NCBI GenBank assembly: GCA_910578085.1
Contig: CAJTPM010000008.1
Span: 108,797 to 151,778 of the forward strand
DNA: 42,982 nucleotides
Direction of reading: 5' to 3'
From: an uncultured Lachnospiraceae bacterium
GTDB lineage: Bacteria; Bacillota; Clostridia; Lachnospirales; Lachnospiraceae
Position numbers and translations under genes: made by a program. Shown in pieces: positions 1 to 8,979 of this stretch (the stretch's first letter is position 1; the number at the start of each line of letters is the position of its first letter). A model generated the notes under the pieces. It was not told where the DNA came from, did not search any database, and saw only the letters and a program-made list of their open reading frames with translations.

Positions 1-1
1 G

Positions 2-58
2 CTGGAAATTGGTCTTACAAAACCGTGTGCTGACAGGGGATCTGCGGAACTGGAATAG
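2..58 (+). CDS. 3' end of an upstream gene (partial, unidentified)
   Basis: A frame open from the left edge ends at TAG (56-58), 10 bases before the next start. Its last bases overlap the AGGAG ribosome site of the following gene, the usual layout for coupled operon genes. Only 18 codons are visible (ending GSAELE) and they match no family I recognise. The only support is the open frame and its tight spacing. Confidence 0.3.
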   Translation: MEIGLTKPCADRGSAELE

Positions 59-68
59 GAGATTTGAT

Positions 69-1139
69 ATGACACTGATGGATTGTATTGAGCGGATTCC
101 ACAGAAACTGGAGGGGATCGTGAAACGGGATGAGAACAGTTATCCCGTAGAGGGCGGCATGGGAACATTTTTTCAGGAGATCGTCATTGTGGCCAGCGGT
201 TCTTCCTATAACGCGGCATTTACCGCAAAAATGTTTCTGGAGAACGTCTGCGGCTTACGGGTGACGCTTGTCTATCCCAATATATTTGTCCACTACGGAG
301 CAAAAATAAGGAAGGAAGCGCTGCACCTTTTTATTTCCCAGGGCGGGAAGACGAAGCTCGTGTACGAGGCAGTGCTTCTGGCAAAAGAGGCCGGCTGCGC
401 CACATACGCCATGACAGCGGAGAGAGAGTGCCTGATCGCGGAGGCGGCGGATCATTTTGTGGATATGGGCTGCGGGGAGGAAGAATATCTGTACCGCACC
501 ATAGGTTTTTCTGCCACGGCGGCCTCTGTGATGATGTTTGGGGCGCATCTTGCAGCGAAACAGGGTATGATCGACGAAGAGAAGCTGACGGAAATAAAGG
601 AAGACCTGAAAAAGGCGGCAGGGAATCTGGAAACCATAAAACAGGCGGCGCTTTCCTGGTATGAGGACAATAAGTTTTCCCTGTTACGCCGGAATACGAT
701 GTTAATCTCTGCTGCCGGAGATCTGTGGCCCATCGCCCAGGAGTCGGACATCAAGGCCATGGAGATGGTGCCGATGATGACAAAGAGTTATGAACTGGAA
801 GAGTTCATCCACGGCCCCCAGAATGCGTTTCATGACGGGATGCTGTTTATTCTGTACTCGAAACAGGGGGAGGATGAGGAGAAGGTAAAAAAGATCGCGG
901 CCTTTCTGAAACAGGAGGTCGGGTTCTGCGCCGTGGTCGGGGCGGCGGCGGACAGGGAGGATAAGAGGGATCTGGCGCTTTCTGTAAAGAGCAGATACTT
1001 TGCACCCCTTGAATATATCACCTTTATGCAGGTTACCGCCTATAAAATGGCGAATGCCAGGGGCAGAGATCTGAAAAGGGGCGTAAACAGTGTGATCGGA
1101 CAGTATATTCAGAAAACGGTAGAGAGGAAAAAGGGATGA
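69..1139 (+). CDS. SIS-domain phosphosugar isomerase/deglycase of a PTS operon
   Basis: The protein has about 356 residues and two sugar-isomerase (SIS) domains, like the isomerase half of GlmS and the FrlB/GfrF fructoselysine- or glucoselysine-6-phosphate deglycases. The first domain carries the phosphate-binding ASGSSYNAA motif. The second carries EEFIHGPQNAF, which corresponds to the E-x-x-HGP active-site segment of GlmS-like enzymes. ATG 69 is chosen because AGGAG (57-61) lies 7 bases upstream; the frame could extend back to a TTG at 9 but that has no ribosome site. It overlaps the EIIA gene by four bases (ATGA). Co-transcription with a mannose-family PTS suggests it acts on the phosphorylated sugar or amino-sugar conjugate the PTS delivers. 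The exact substrate is inference; the fold is clear. Confidence 0.8.
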   Translation: MTLMDCIERIPQKLEGIVKRDENSYPVEGGMGTFFQEIVIVASGSSYNAAFTAKMFLENVCGLRVTLVYPNIFVHYGAKIRKEALHLFISQGGKTKLVYEAVLLAKEAGCATYAMTAERECLIAEAADHFVDMGCGEEEYLYRTIGFSATAASVMMFGAHLAAKQGMIDEEKLTEIKEDLKKAAGNLETIKQAALSWYEDNKFSLLRRNTMLISAAGDLWPIAQESDIKAMEMVPMMTKSYELEEFIHGPQNAFHDGMLFILYSKQGEDEEKVKKIAAFLKQEVGFCAVVGAAADREDKRDLALSVKSRYFAPLEYITFMQVTAYKMANARGRDLKRGVNSVIGQYIQKTVERKKG

Positions 1140-1543
1140 GAAAGATTTTGATCGCAACGCATGCGACATACGCGGAGGGCATCAGGGCGGCGGCGGAACT
1201 GATTTTGGGGAAGCAGCCTGCGATCACCACGATCTGCGCCTACACGGAAGGCGTTTTTCTGGAGGAGGAGCTGGAAGAATATTTTGGCGCCTGCGCACCG
1301 GAGGATGAGGTGGTGGTGCTTACCGATCTCTATGGGGGCAGCGTAAATCAGGCCTGCATGAAATATATGGACAGGCCCGGCGTGCATCTTCTGACGGGGG
1401 TGAATCTGGCGCTTCTTTTGCAGGTCATTACCATGGAAGAGGGAGAAGAGCTGAGAGAGGCGGTAAAAGAGGCAAGGGAACAGGTCAGCTATGTCAATGA
1501 AACGATGACTGCCATGGTCAACGATGATTTTGCAGACCTGTGA
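1136..1543 (+). CDS. PTS mannose/fructose/sorbose family EIIA component
   Basis: A 135-residue cytoplasmic phosphocarrier of the EIIA-Man type. The N-terminal segment ILIATHATYAEGI places the phospho-accepting histidine at residue 9. The middle carries VVLTDLYGGSVNQA, the typical D-L-x-G-G-S stretch of this family. Length fits a stand-alone EIIA domain. It takes phosphate from HPr and passes it to the EIIB encoded next. Translation is probably coupled to the SIS gene through the ATGA overlap at 1136-1139. The gap to EIIB is 26 bases and contains a ribosome site. Confidence 0.9.
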   Translation: MRKILIATHATYAEGIRAAAELILGKQPAITTICAYTEGVFLEEELEEYFGACAPEDEVVVLTDLYGGSVNQACMKYMDRPGVHLLTGVNLALLLQVITMEEGEELREAVKEAREQVSYVNETMTAMVNDDFADL

Positions 1544-1569
1544 AAGATAAAGAAAAGGAGGGGTAATGT

Positions 1570-2055
1570 ATGATACTGAAAATCAGGATTGACGACCGGC
1601 TGCTGCACGGGCAGGTAGCCTACAGTTGGAAATCCGCACTGGGCTACGATGCCATTGTCATCGTGAGCGACAGCGCAGCGAAGGACGAGATGAGGAAAAC
1701 AGCTCTGAAGCTGTGCTGTCCCGACGGGGTAAAACTGGCTACCAGAACGGTGGAGGCGGGGGCTGAACTGCTCAAAAACCCGAAATTAAAGAGCATGAAG
1801 GTTTTTGTGATAGCGCCTGATCCCGAGACCGTCTGCAGATTGGTGGAACTGATCGAGGAAAAGCCGGTGATCAACGTAGGCGGTATGCAGATGCACGAGG
1901 GGAAAAAGATGTTTTCCAAAGCGGTGTATGTGGACGGCAAAGATGTGGAGTATATGGACAGGCTTGTGGAAATGGGATATAAGCTGGAGATCCAGGAGGT
2001 TCCCGCCACGTCCGTATCCGAATATCAGACAATCAGAAAGAACTGGAGGGATTGA
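1570..2055 (+). CDS. PTS mannose/fructose/sorbose family EIIB component
   Basis: A 161-residue EIIB of the mannose family. The signature RIDDRLLHGQV at the N-terminus places the phosphorylated histidine at residue 13. It takes phosphate from EIIA and transfers it to the sugar carried by EIIC/EIID. AAGGAGGGG lies just upstream of the ATG. The full length and conserved active-site loop suggest a working protein. The sugar cannot be told from the sequence; mannose-family systems serve mannose, fructose, sorbose, N-acetylgalactosamine or Amadori compounds, and the SIS partner makes an amino-sugar or Amadori compound plausible. Confidence 0.92.
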   Translation: MILKIRIDDRLLHGQVAYSWKSALGYDAIVIVSDSAAKDEMRKTALKLCCPDGVKLATRTVEAGAELLKNPKLKSMKVFVIAPDPETVCRLVELIEEKPVINVGGMQMHEGKKMFSKAVYVDGKDVEYMDRLVEMGYKLEIQEVPATSVSEYQTIRKNWRD

Positions 2056-2057
2056 AA

Positions 2058-2840
2058 ATGTATGAAGCTTTGATAGTGGGCCTGATTCTCGGCGGCCTGT
2101 GGTTTTTGGAGAAATTTTTCGGCACATGTATGGTGATCAGACCTCTTGTGGTATCCCCGCTTGTGGGGCTGGCGCTGGGAGATCTGCAGACTGGTGTGAT
2201 CATCGGCGCAACCCTGGAACTTGTCTTTATGGGAGCGATCCAGATCGGCGGCGCAGTACCGCCGGATGCGCTGGTGGGCGCGGGACTTGGCACCGCTTTT
2301 GCGATCTTGACGGATCAGGGACCGGAGATCGCACTGACTCTGGCGTTGCCGATCGCGATTTTAGCGCAGTCCATTAAAGTGCTGTTATTTATCATTCGAA
2401 GCGGTTTTATGACACCGGCTATGAAGTATGCGGCGGCAGGTGATATCAAAAAGATGAAGATGTTGAATTACGGAGGGTTGTTGCTGCAAAGTTTCATGTA
2501 TTTTGCGGTGGCGTTTGTGGCGATCATGTTCGGTTCCGCAGCGGTGCAGGCATTTGTGGAACATATTCCTGAAAGTATCATGCAGGGATTAAATGTGGCG
2601 GGCGGTCTGCTTCCGGCAGTAGGTTTCGCGCTGCTGCTGCTTCCGATGATGAACCTGAAGAACGTGCTCTATTTTGTACTTGGATTTATTCTCATATCGT
2701 ACCTGAATCTGCCGATCATGGCGGTAACGATCTGCGGACTTGTGCTGGCGTTTATCGTTACATATGAGAAAGGTGCGGTGAATCCGCAGACGGTACAGGC
2801 GGGAAACGGCGACGGAGAGGAGGACCTGTTTGATGAGTAA
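2058..2840 (+). CDS. PTS mannose/fructose/sorbose family EIIC component
   Basis: An integral membrane protein of about 260 residues, matching the sorbose-type IIC family. It has several hydrophobic segments and the family stretch GALTxELVFMGAIQIG-like region near residues 50-65 (here ATLELVFMGAIQIGG), followed by PPDALVGAGLGTAFA. It forms the sugar channel together with EIID. ATG 2058 is used because GGAGGG (2045-2050) sits 7 bases upstream; a TTG two codons earlier has no better support. The start lies two bases after the EIIB stop, and the end overlaps the EIID start by 8 bases, consistent with tight translational coupling. Confidence 0.92.
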   Translation: MYEALIVGLILGGLWFLEKFFGTCMVIRPLVVSPLVGLALGDLQTGVIIGATLELVFMGAIQIGGAVPPDALVGAGLGTAFAILTDQGPEIALTLALPIAILAQSIKVLLFIIRSGFMTPAMKYAAAGDIKKMKMLNYGGLLLQSFMYFAVAFVAIMFGSAAVQAFVEHIPESIMQGLNVAGGLLPAVGFALLLLPMMNLKNVLYFVLGFILISYLNLPIMAVTICGLVLAFIVTYEKGAVNPQTVQAGNGDGEEDLFDE

Positions 2841-3648
2841 AGAAGCATTGTCAAAAGAAGATAAAAAATTAGTGATGGAGTTATTTAAAAGCTCCTTTAT
2901 GCTGGAAGGCTGTTACAACTATGAGAGGCAGCAGGCGCTTGGGTATGCCATCGCCATATGGCCTGCCATCAAAACTTTTTACCACACGAAGGAAGAACAG
3001 GCGAAAGCCCTGGTGAGACATATGGAGATCTTTAACACCACACCTCATGTGCTCACGGCGATCACGGGCGTAAATGCGGCTCTGGAGAAAGAGGCCAGCA
3101 CGAACCCCGATTTTGATACCACTTCCATCAACAGCATCAAGGTGGGCCTGATGGGACCCTTCGCGGGGATCGGCGACTCCTTCTTCTGGGGAACGTTACG
3201 GATCATCGCGGTGGCCATCGGTATCTCGCTGGCGCAGCAGGGCAGCGCTTTCGGCTTTATTTTGTTCCTGCTGCTGTTTAACATTCCCCATGTGATCATC
3301 AAGTATTATCTGACGGTGGCAGGGTATAAATTCGGAACGGGACTGATGGGTAACGCCAAGGAAAGCGGCATTTTACAGACCATCAGCAAGGGCGCGACCA
3401 TCGTGGGCCTGATGGTGGTGGGCGGCATGAGCGCCTCCATGGTAAACTTAAGCACGCCGCTTGAGATCACGTTAGGGGAGACGCCCTTTGCGATCCAGGG
3501 ATATCTGGATCAGATCTTCCCGCTGCTGCTGCCGTTCCTCTATGTGCTGGGGATGTTCGGACTTCTGAAAAAAGGAGTGAGCGCCACATGGATCCTGCTT
3601 ATCACGATAGCTGTGGGTGTTATCGGCGCTCTGATCGGAATTTTTTAA
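2833..3648 (+). CDS. PTS mannose/fructose/sorbose family EIID component
   Basis: A 271-residue membrane protein of the EIID-Man family. It begins with a long amphipathic region containing MLEGCYNYERQQALG and ITGVNAALEKE, both typical of EIID, then has the SIKVGLMGPFAGIGDSFFWGT segment and C-terminal membrane helices. It is the partner of EIIC in the translocation complex. ATG 2833 lies 8 bases after AGGAGG (2819-2824) and overlaps the EIIC gene. With this gene the four PTS components are complete, so the transporter should be functional if expressed. Confidence 0.93.
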   Translation: MSKEALSKEDKKLVMELFKSSFMLEGCYNYERQQALGYAIAIWPAIKTFYHTKEEQAKALVRHMEIFNTTPHVLTAITGVNAALEKEASTNPDFDTTSINSIKVGLMGPFAGIGDSFFWGTLRIIAVAIGISLAQQGSAFGFILFLLLFNIPHVIIKYYLTVAGYKFGTGLMGNAKESGILQTISKGATIVGLMVVGGMSASMVNLSTPLEITLGETPFAIQGYLDQIFPLLLPFLYVLGMFGLLKKGVSATWILLITIAVGVIGALIGIF

Positions 3649-4512
3649 ATGGACAGAAAAACTTTTGTAAAAAGACATATCGGTATTATTACAGGGGCCC
3701 TGCTTTACACGGCCCCTTATAATCTTTTGACGACGCCTATGGGCTTATACAGCGGTTATCTGACCGGGGTGGCACAGATCATCCGGACTGTGCTCTCGGG
3801 GTTTTTCCGTATCCCGATGACCTTTGACTGGACCGGGATCATCCTGTATCTGATGAATATTCCGTTACTTTTCCTGGCTTACCGGACCTTCGGGAAACGC
3901 TTTTTTGCGGAGACTGTATTTACGGTGACGCTGACGGCAGTCTTTTTTTCCGTACTGCCGGTTCCGGCAGTCTGTCTGATTGAAGATAAGCTCACAGCCT
4001 GTCTCGTCGCAGGCGCCATAAGCGGTTATGGGGCAGGGCTCATTTTACGGTGCGGCGCTTCCGGGGGCGGCATGGATATCGTCGGCATGTATTTTCTGAA
4101 AAAGAATCCAAACTTCGGTGTGGGAAAGATATCCATGTTTGTGGCGGTGTTTGTCTTTGCCTGGTGCGCGGTATGTTATGAACCGGAGACCGTGGTCTAT
4201 TCCGTGATCTTCACAGCCGTCGGAACGATGGTTATGGACAGGGCGCACTACCAGAATGTGAAGATGTCCGTGGTGATCATCACAAAATCGGCTTACATAG
4301 GGGATCTGATCACCTGTCAACTGGGGCGCAGCGCCACGTTCTGGAAGGGGACTGGAGCTTACAGCATGGAAGAATATTATGTCTATGTGACAGCAGTGTC
4401 AAAATATGAGGCGAACAGACTGCAGAGCGCTATCAAACAGGTGGATGAGAACGCTTTTATCATTTTTCAGAATGTGCAGTCAGTGGCGGGACATTTTGAG
4501 AGTCATCTTTAA
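3649..4512 (+). CDS. YitT-family membrane protein (DUF161 plus DUF2179)
   Basis: A 287-residue protein with five to six hydrophobic segments in the first two thirds and a soluble C-terminal domain of the DUF2179 type. The GLILRCGASGGGMDIVG stretch (about residues 125-141) is the glycine-rich signature of the YitT/DUF161 family. Substrate and role of the family are not well established. The ATG begins on the base right after the EIID stop codon (TAAATG) and there is no strong ribosome site, so translation probably depends on termination of EIID. Its place in a sugar PTS operon is unusual; whether it acts in the same pathway is unknown. Confidence 0.85.
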   Translation: MDRKTFVKRHIGIITGALLYTAPYNLLTTPMGLYSGYLTGVAQIIRTVLSGFFRIPMTFDWTGIILYLMNIPLLFLAYRTFGKRFFAETVFTVTLTAVFFSVLPVPAVCLIEDKLTACLVAGAISGYGAGLILRCGASGGGMDIVGMYFLKKNPNFGVGKISMFVAVFVFAWCAVCYEPETVVYSVIFTAVGTMVMDRAHYQNVKMSVVIITKSAYIGDLITCQLGRSATFWKGTGAYSMEEYYVYVTAVSKYEANRLQSAIKQVDENAFIIFQNVQSVAGHFESHL

Positions 4513-4620
4513 AATTTTCCATATTATTTTTCGCAAATTGCCATTTTATAGAAAGGTATAAGAGGCTATACTGGAATCATCAAAAGCGCGCTTATATTAT
4601 GATAAAGTGGAGGAAAAAAT

Positions 4621-6018
4621 ATGAGAAACAGAAAATGGATCGCCCTGCTGCTTGCAGGAGTGATGGCGCTGTCGCTTGCGGCATGCGGCGGAAGCGGAGA
4701 AGAGACCGCACAGACCGAACCGGCACAGGAGGCAGAGGCGAAAGAAGCGGAGAGTGAGAGCGCAGAGGCGCAGGAAGAACAGACAGAGGCTCCTTCCGGT
4801 GAAAAGATCGAGATCACCGGCATGGTGCAGCAGTCCAGATGGTATTCCGGACTGCAGAACATGGTAGATCAGCTGGCGGAGAAAGAAAATATATATATCG
4901 AGTTTGAAGTGATTCCGGATGATCAGTATGATAATCTGATGAAGATGAGATTAAACTCTCACGAGGCGCCGGATCTGGTCGTTTACCAGTTTGCGGATTT
5001 GTTTGCGGGTGTAAATCCGGAAGAGTTTTTCGTTGCACTTGACGACGAGGCGTGGATGTCCAAGGTGCAGGCGCCGGAGCTGACGGAATATAACGGAAAG
5101 CATTACGGGTACTGTTTTGAGGCTTCCAACGGATTCCAGGGACTGATTTACAATAAAGACGTTTTTGAGGCAAATGGCATCGAGGAACTTCCGAAGACAC
5201 TGGATGAGTTCTATGCAGTCTGCGATCAGCTGAAAGCGGCGGACATTGTGCCTATTGCGATCCCGTCCGACACCTGGGTTCCCCAGATCTGGATGACATC
5301 CGGTATGTCCAGAGCGCTCGGAACAGTGGAAGCCTGTGAAGATTTTGCAGATAAGATCCTGACAAATCAGGCGAAGTTCAATGATTATCCGGAGATGGCA
5401 GCAGTAGTGGATGAATATCTGGATCTGTTTGAGAAGGGATATGTGAACGAAGATTTCATGACAGTGAGCTATGACGAGATTTTAGGACGGCTGGCAAGCG
5501 GTGAGATCGCCATGATCTACGGCGCTACGGAGATCCTGACATCCATCGAGGAATCCTATCCGGATGCAAACCTGACGATCTTCAATCCGCCCGTAGGGTA
5601 TGATGACAGAGATGTGCTTGCTTACCTTCCCACGGCCATGGGCATTGCGGTGAATAAGGATACGGAGAATCTGGACACGATCAAAAAGGTATTTGATCTG
5701 TGGAGCACACCGGAGTACGGCGATCTGTACTTCCAGTCCAGACCGGGCTTCCCGAACATCGAGGGAATCGATGGAAATGAGGGAGCGATGAACCCGGATA
5801 TTCCGAAGATCTACAATGAATACATGAGTGAAGGAAGAGTTGTTGCTCAGATGAATCAGTATATCGATACGCTTCAGCCGCTTTTCGGCAATACGCTCTG
5901 GGTATATTTCCTGGAGGCACCTTCCAAGGGAAATATGGACGGCGCCGCAGTAATGGAACGGTTTCAGGGTGATGTGGATAAATTTATGAAGGAGAAGGGC
6001 GCAGAGGGCTGGAATTAG
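4621..6018 (+). CDS. Sugar ABC transporter substrate-binding lipoprotein (family 1)
   Basis: A 465-residue extracellular solute-binding protein. The N-terminus is a lipoprotein signal peptide with lipobox LSLAAC and the lipidated cysteine at residue 22, followed by an acidic Glu/Ala/Gln-rich linker to about residue 60. The mature part has the usual binding-protein features, such as APDLVVYQF, GLIYNKDVFEANGI and GEIAMIYGA. It should capture an oligosaccharide outside the cell and hand it to the two permeases downstream. GGAGG lies before the ATG. The 108-base region before it is A/T-rich, but I found no convincing promoter there: TTGCCA (4538-4543) and TATACT (4567-4572) are 23 bases apart. 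Confidence 0.92.
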   Translation: MRNRKWIALLLAGVMALSLAACGGSGEETAQTEPAQEAEAKEAESESAEAQEEQTEAPSGEKIEITGMVQQSRWYSGLQNMVDQLAEKENIYIEFEVIPDDQYDNLMKMRLNSHEAPDLVVYQFADLFAGVNPEEFFVALDDEAWMSKVQAPELTEYNGKHYGYCFEASNGFQGLIYNKDVFEANGIEELPKTLDEFYAVCDQLKAADIVPIAIPSDTWVPQIWMTSGMSRALGTVEACEDFADKILTNQAKFNDYPEMAAVVDEYLDLFEKGYVNEDFMTVSYDEILGRLASGEIAMIYGATEILTSIEESYPDANLTIFNPPVGYDDRDVLAYLPTAMGIAVNKDTENLDTIKKVFDLWSTPEYGDLYFQSRPGFPNIEGIDGNEGAMNPDIPKIYNEYMSEGRVVAQMNQYIDTLQPLFGNTLWVYFLEAPSKGNMDGAAVMERFQGDVDKFMKEKGAEGWN

Positions 6019-6028
6019 CCTGTGCCTG

Positions 6029-6066
6029 AAAAGGGGGGACTGGGAGCGACGCTTCCGGTCCCTTTT
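6029..6066 (+). terminator. Intercistronic hairpin between binding-protein and permease genes
   Basis: An imperfect inverted repeat begins AAAAGGG and ends CCCTTTT, with GAGCG and CGCTTCC near the loop. A two-base bulge and one or two mismatches interrupt the stem, and no long T-run follows. It lies in the 147-base gap after the binding-protein stop. A partial terminator or a structure protecting the 3' end of the binding-protein mRNA would fit, since binding proteins are usually needed in excess over permeases. That role is inferred from position. Confidence 0.45.
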
Positions 6067-6165
6067 GAGCAGGTCCGCGCGATGGAGGAAGATGCCGCGC
6101 GCTGCTTTCGGTGGGCAGGGAGGATATTCTCTGGCCGATGATTTTTGTTTCAGGAGGAATGAACG

Positions 6166-7044
6166 ATGAAAGGAAAGAAAAAATCGATCTATCCGCTGTA
6201 CGCCCTGGTGCCGGCACTGTTAATCTACACGGTATTTTCCGTGGTGCCGGTTTTGATCAGTCTGGTGCTGTCCTTCACGGACTGGAATATGAACAGACTC
6301 TTTACACCGGAGTTTACCGGGATAGCAAACTATGTGGAACTTTTGAAAGATCCGGTATTTCTGCGGTCCATCGGCAACACCTTTTTATTTGCTTTTGCGA
6401 CCTGCATATTAAAGACCGGAGTGGGGTTTCTTCTGGCGCTGGCGCTGGTGAAGAAGGTGGCCGCCAGAGGGATACTCAGAACCATCTACTACGCGCCCTG
6501 CGTTATCAGTATCACTGTGGTGGGCGTACTGTTTAAATCCATTCTGGCAAACAGAGGACTTCTCAATAATGTGCTGACAGGCCTTGGACTGGAGAGCCTT
6601 ACCCATGACTGGCTGGGCAGTTACGCCACGGCCATCGGGAGCGTTATTTTTGTGGAGACCTGGATGTGGGCGGGCTTTAATATGTTTATTTTTATTTCCG
6701 GATTGCAGGCGATCTCCGCGGATTATTATGAGAGCGCTACGCTGGACGGCGCTTCCGCCTTTGAAAAGTTCCGGCATATCACACTGCCCCTTATCGTGCC
6801 ATCCATGACCGTGGTAGTGACGCTCAGTATCGCGGGCGGGCTGAAGGTGTTTGACATTATTTATGTGATCACAAACGGCGGTCCGGGCTTTGATACGCAG
6901 GTGCTGGCTACCTATACCTATCAGTCTTTCAGTTTGGGCTTTCTCGGGGAGTCCACGGCAGGTTCGGTGATTCTGGCAGTGATCGTGGTGATCATTTCCT
7001 TTGCCATGAACCGGTATTTTACGAAACGGGAGGTGGAGATGTGA
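6166..7044 (+). CDS. Sugar ABC transporter permease (MalF/UgpA-like)
   Basis: A 292-residue inner-membrane permease of the CUT1 carbohydrate uptake family. It has an N-terminal helix, further hydrophobic segments, and the cytoplasmic EAA loop near residues 190-215 (ESATLDGASAFEKFRHITLP), which docks onto the ATPase. CAGGAGGAA lies about 7 bases upstream of the ATG. It pairs with the next permease to form the channel fed by the upstream lipoprotein. No ATPase gene is present nearby, as is common in Firmicutes, where one shared MsmX-like ATPase energises several CUT1 importers; that part is inference. Confidence 0.93.
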   Translation: MKGKKKSIYPLYALVPALLIYTVFSVVPVLISLVLSFTDWNMNRLFTPEFTGIANYVELLKDPVFLRSIGNTFLFAFATCILKTGVGFLLALALVKKVAARGILRTIYYAPCVISITVVGVLFKSILANRGLLNNVLTGLGLESLTHDWLGSYATAIGSVIFVETWMWAGFNMFIFISGLQAISADYYESATLDGASAFEKFRHITLPLIVPSMTVVVTLSIAGGLKVFDIIYVITNGGPGFDTQVLATYTYQSFSLGFLGESTAGSVILAVIVVIISFAMNRYFTKREVEM

Positions 7045-7868
7045 TGAAAGGAAAAAAGAAGGCAGGAACCATCGTGCTGTCTGTGGTGTTGATCGGGATC
7101 GCCATGATCTATGTGATCCCCTTTCTGATGATGGTGCTCGGTTCCTTTAAGATCCAGGCGGAGGCCGCCATGTTTGATCTGGCGCTGCCCACAACATGGG
7201 AGTTTTCCAATTACACCCATGTGATGGAGACCGGAAAAATAGTAAAAGGATATGTGAACAGCGCCATTATCACGGTTCCGGTGACACTGATTTCCGTACT
7301 CCTCGGGGCGGTGGCAGGGATCGTGATCTCCAGAAGAAACGACAGACTGACAAACGGCATCTACTACTATTTCATCTTTGGGCTGACGCTGACGCTGCAG
7401 ATCGCTTCAATCTTTTTTCTGCTGAAAGCGCTGCACATTTATGGCACCTTTTTTTCGGTGATCTGTATTTTTATTTCGCTGCGGATTCCGTTTACGGTGA
7501 TGACTTTCTGCAGTTTTGTGAAGGGAGTGCCCAGAGAGATCGACGAGGCGGCGGTGATCGACGGCTGCAATTTCTGGCAGATGACGCTGCGGGTGTTATT
7601 GCCGATCTTAAAGCCGATCATGGTCACAAATATTGTCATTACATCCATTGATGTGTGGAACAATTTCATGATACCATTATTTTACCTGGGTTCGGCCCAG
7701 AAGGCTACGGTGTCGATGGCAATCTACAGCTTTTTCGGCAGGTACAACAGGGACTGGCAGTATGTGTTTGCGGCGCTGATGTTAGCTGTTTTGCCGATGC
7801 TCATTCTGTTTGTCATTTTACAGAAACACATTATTGCCGGCATGACTTCCGGGGCGGTGAAAGGATAA
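7044..7868 (+). CDS. Sugar ABC transporter permease (MalG/UgpE-like)
   Basis: A 274-residue permease, the second half of the channel. It has six predicted membrane segments and an EAA loop (EAAVIDGCNFWQMTLRVLLP, about residues 175-195). ATG 7044 overlaps the upstream stop as TGATG and sits behind GGGAGGTGG, so it is preferred to the GTG at 7041. The C-terminal TSGAVKG matches the ending typical of this permease family. It is translationally coupled to the preceding permease. Confidence 0.93.
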   Translation: MKGKKKAGTIVLSVVLIGIAMIYVIPFLMMVLGSFKIQAEAAMFDLALPTTWEFSNYTHVMETGKIVKGYVNSAIITVPVTLISVLLGAVAGIVISRRNDRLTNGIYYYFIFGLTLTLQIASIFFLLKALHIYGTFFSVICIFISLRIPFTVMTFCSFVKGVPREIDEAAVIDGCNFWQMTLRVLLPILKPIMVTNIVITSIDVWNNFMIPLFYLGSAQKATVSMAIYSFFGRYNRDWQYVFAALMLAVLPMLILFVILQKHIIAGMTSGAVKG

Positions 7869-7885
7869 GGGAAAGGAAGAGGACG

Positions 7886-8965
7886 ATGAAAGCAAAATTT
7901 ATTGTGATAGGTTACGGCTGGCGGGCGGATTTTTTTTATCGGATCGCAAAAATGCTGCCGGAGCGGTTTGAGATCTGCGCCGGCGTGCTGCGGACGAAGG
8001 AGAGAGCGCAGCAGGTGGCGCAGGAGGAAGGGATATTTGCCACCAATGACCTGGAGGAAGCGTTAAAGCGGGAGCCGGATTTTGCGGTGCTATGCGTGCC
8101 CAGGGGGATCGTGAAGGACTATCTGGTGACGCTGATGGAACGGAAAGTGCCGGTGCTTTGCGAGACGCCGCCAGGGAAGGATACGGAGGAACTGACGGGA
8201 TTGTGGCGGGATTTCAAACGTCTGGGAGGACGGGTGCAGGTGGTGGAGCAGTATTTTTTGCAGCCCTACTATGCAGGGGTACTGCGTCTGATCGAAGAGG
8301 GATATTTGGGGGAGATCTCCAGCGTGATGCTCTCGGCGCTGCACGGCTATCATGCGGTGAGCATGTACCGGAAGCTTCTGGGGATCGGCTATGAGAACTG
8401 TGTGATACAGGGACAGAAGTTTGTCTCTCCGGTGACGGCCACCAACGGCAGAGAAGGGTTTGACCGGAGCGGGCGGATCATGGAGGAGGAGAGAGACTGG
8501 GTATCTCTCAGGTTTGAAAACGGAAAAACGGCCCTGATGGATTTTGCGGGAGAGCAGTATTTTTCCCTGATCCGCCGCAGAAGATGGAACATCAGGGGAC
8601 TGCGGGGCGAGATCAACGACGAGGCGGTGGATTTTCTGACAAAGGACAATCTGCCTGTGACGCAGGAAATGCGCCGGGTGGATGTGGGCGTCAACAACAA
8701 CAGCGAGTGGGCCCACAAAGGTATCATGTTTATGGACCGGATGCTCTATGAGAATCCTTTTTATCCGGCCAGAATGAATGATGATGAGATTGCCGTGGCT
8801 TCCTGCCTTGTGGCGATGAAGGAGTATGTGGAGACCGGAAAGGAGTTCTATCCGCTGCGGGAAGCGCTGCAGGATACGTACCTGTCCTTCGAGATGGAGA
8901 GGGCGGTAAAAAGCGGCGGACAGGTACGCACGGAGACGAAGGACTGGGCAGTGAAGCCCGTCTGA
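7886..8965 (+). CDS. Gfo/Idh/MocA-family oxidoreductase
   Basis: A 359-residue protein with an N-terminal nucleotide-binding fold (FIVIGYGWRADFFYRIA at residues 4-20) and a C-terminal substrate domain. The G-x-G-x-x motif is close to the family pattern, but the usual EKP motif, whose lysine helps catalysis in many members, reads ETP (CETPPG, about residues 92-97). A histidine-containing stretch LHGYHAVSMYR follows. ATG 7886 is chosen because AGGAAGAGGA precedes it and the homology starts there; the frame is open much further upstream but overlaps the permease gene. Position in the sugar operon suggests it oxidises or epimerises the imported sugar. The ETP change leaves catalytic details open. 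Confidence 0.82.
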   Translation: MKAKFIVIGYGWRADFFYRIAKMLPERFEICAGVLRTKERAQQVAQEEGIFATNDLEEALKREPDFAVLCVPRGIVKDYLVTLMERKVPVLCETPPGKDTEELTGLWRDFKRLGGRVQVVEQYFLQPYYAGVLRLIEEGYLGEISSVMLSALHGYHAVSMYRKLLGIGYENCVIQGQKFVSPVTATNGREGFDRSGRIMEEERDWVSLRFENGKTALMDFAGEQYFSLIRRRRWNIRGLRGEINDEAVDFLTKDNLPVTQEMRRVDVGVNNNSEWAHKGIMFMDRMLYENPFYPARMNDDEIAVASCLVAMKEYVETGKEFYPLREALQDTYLSFEMERAVKSGGQVRTETKDWAVKPV

Positions 8966-8979
8966 GAAGGAGAGAGATT

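Noticed and set aside
4538..4572. Promoter for the sugar-binding lipoprotein gene
   Set aside because: The -35-like and -10-like hexamers are 23 bases apart, too far for a standard promoter.
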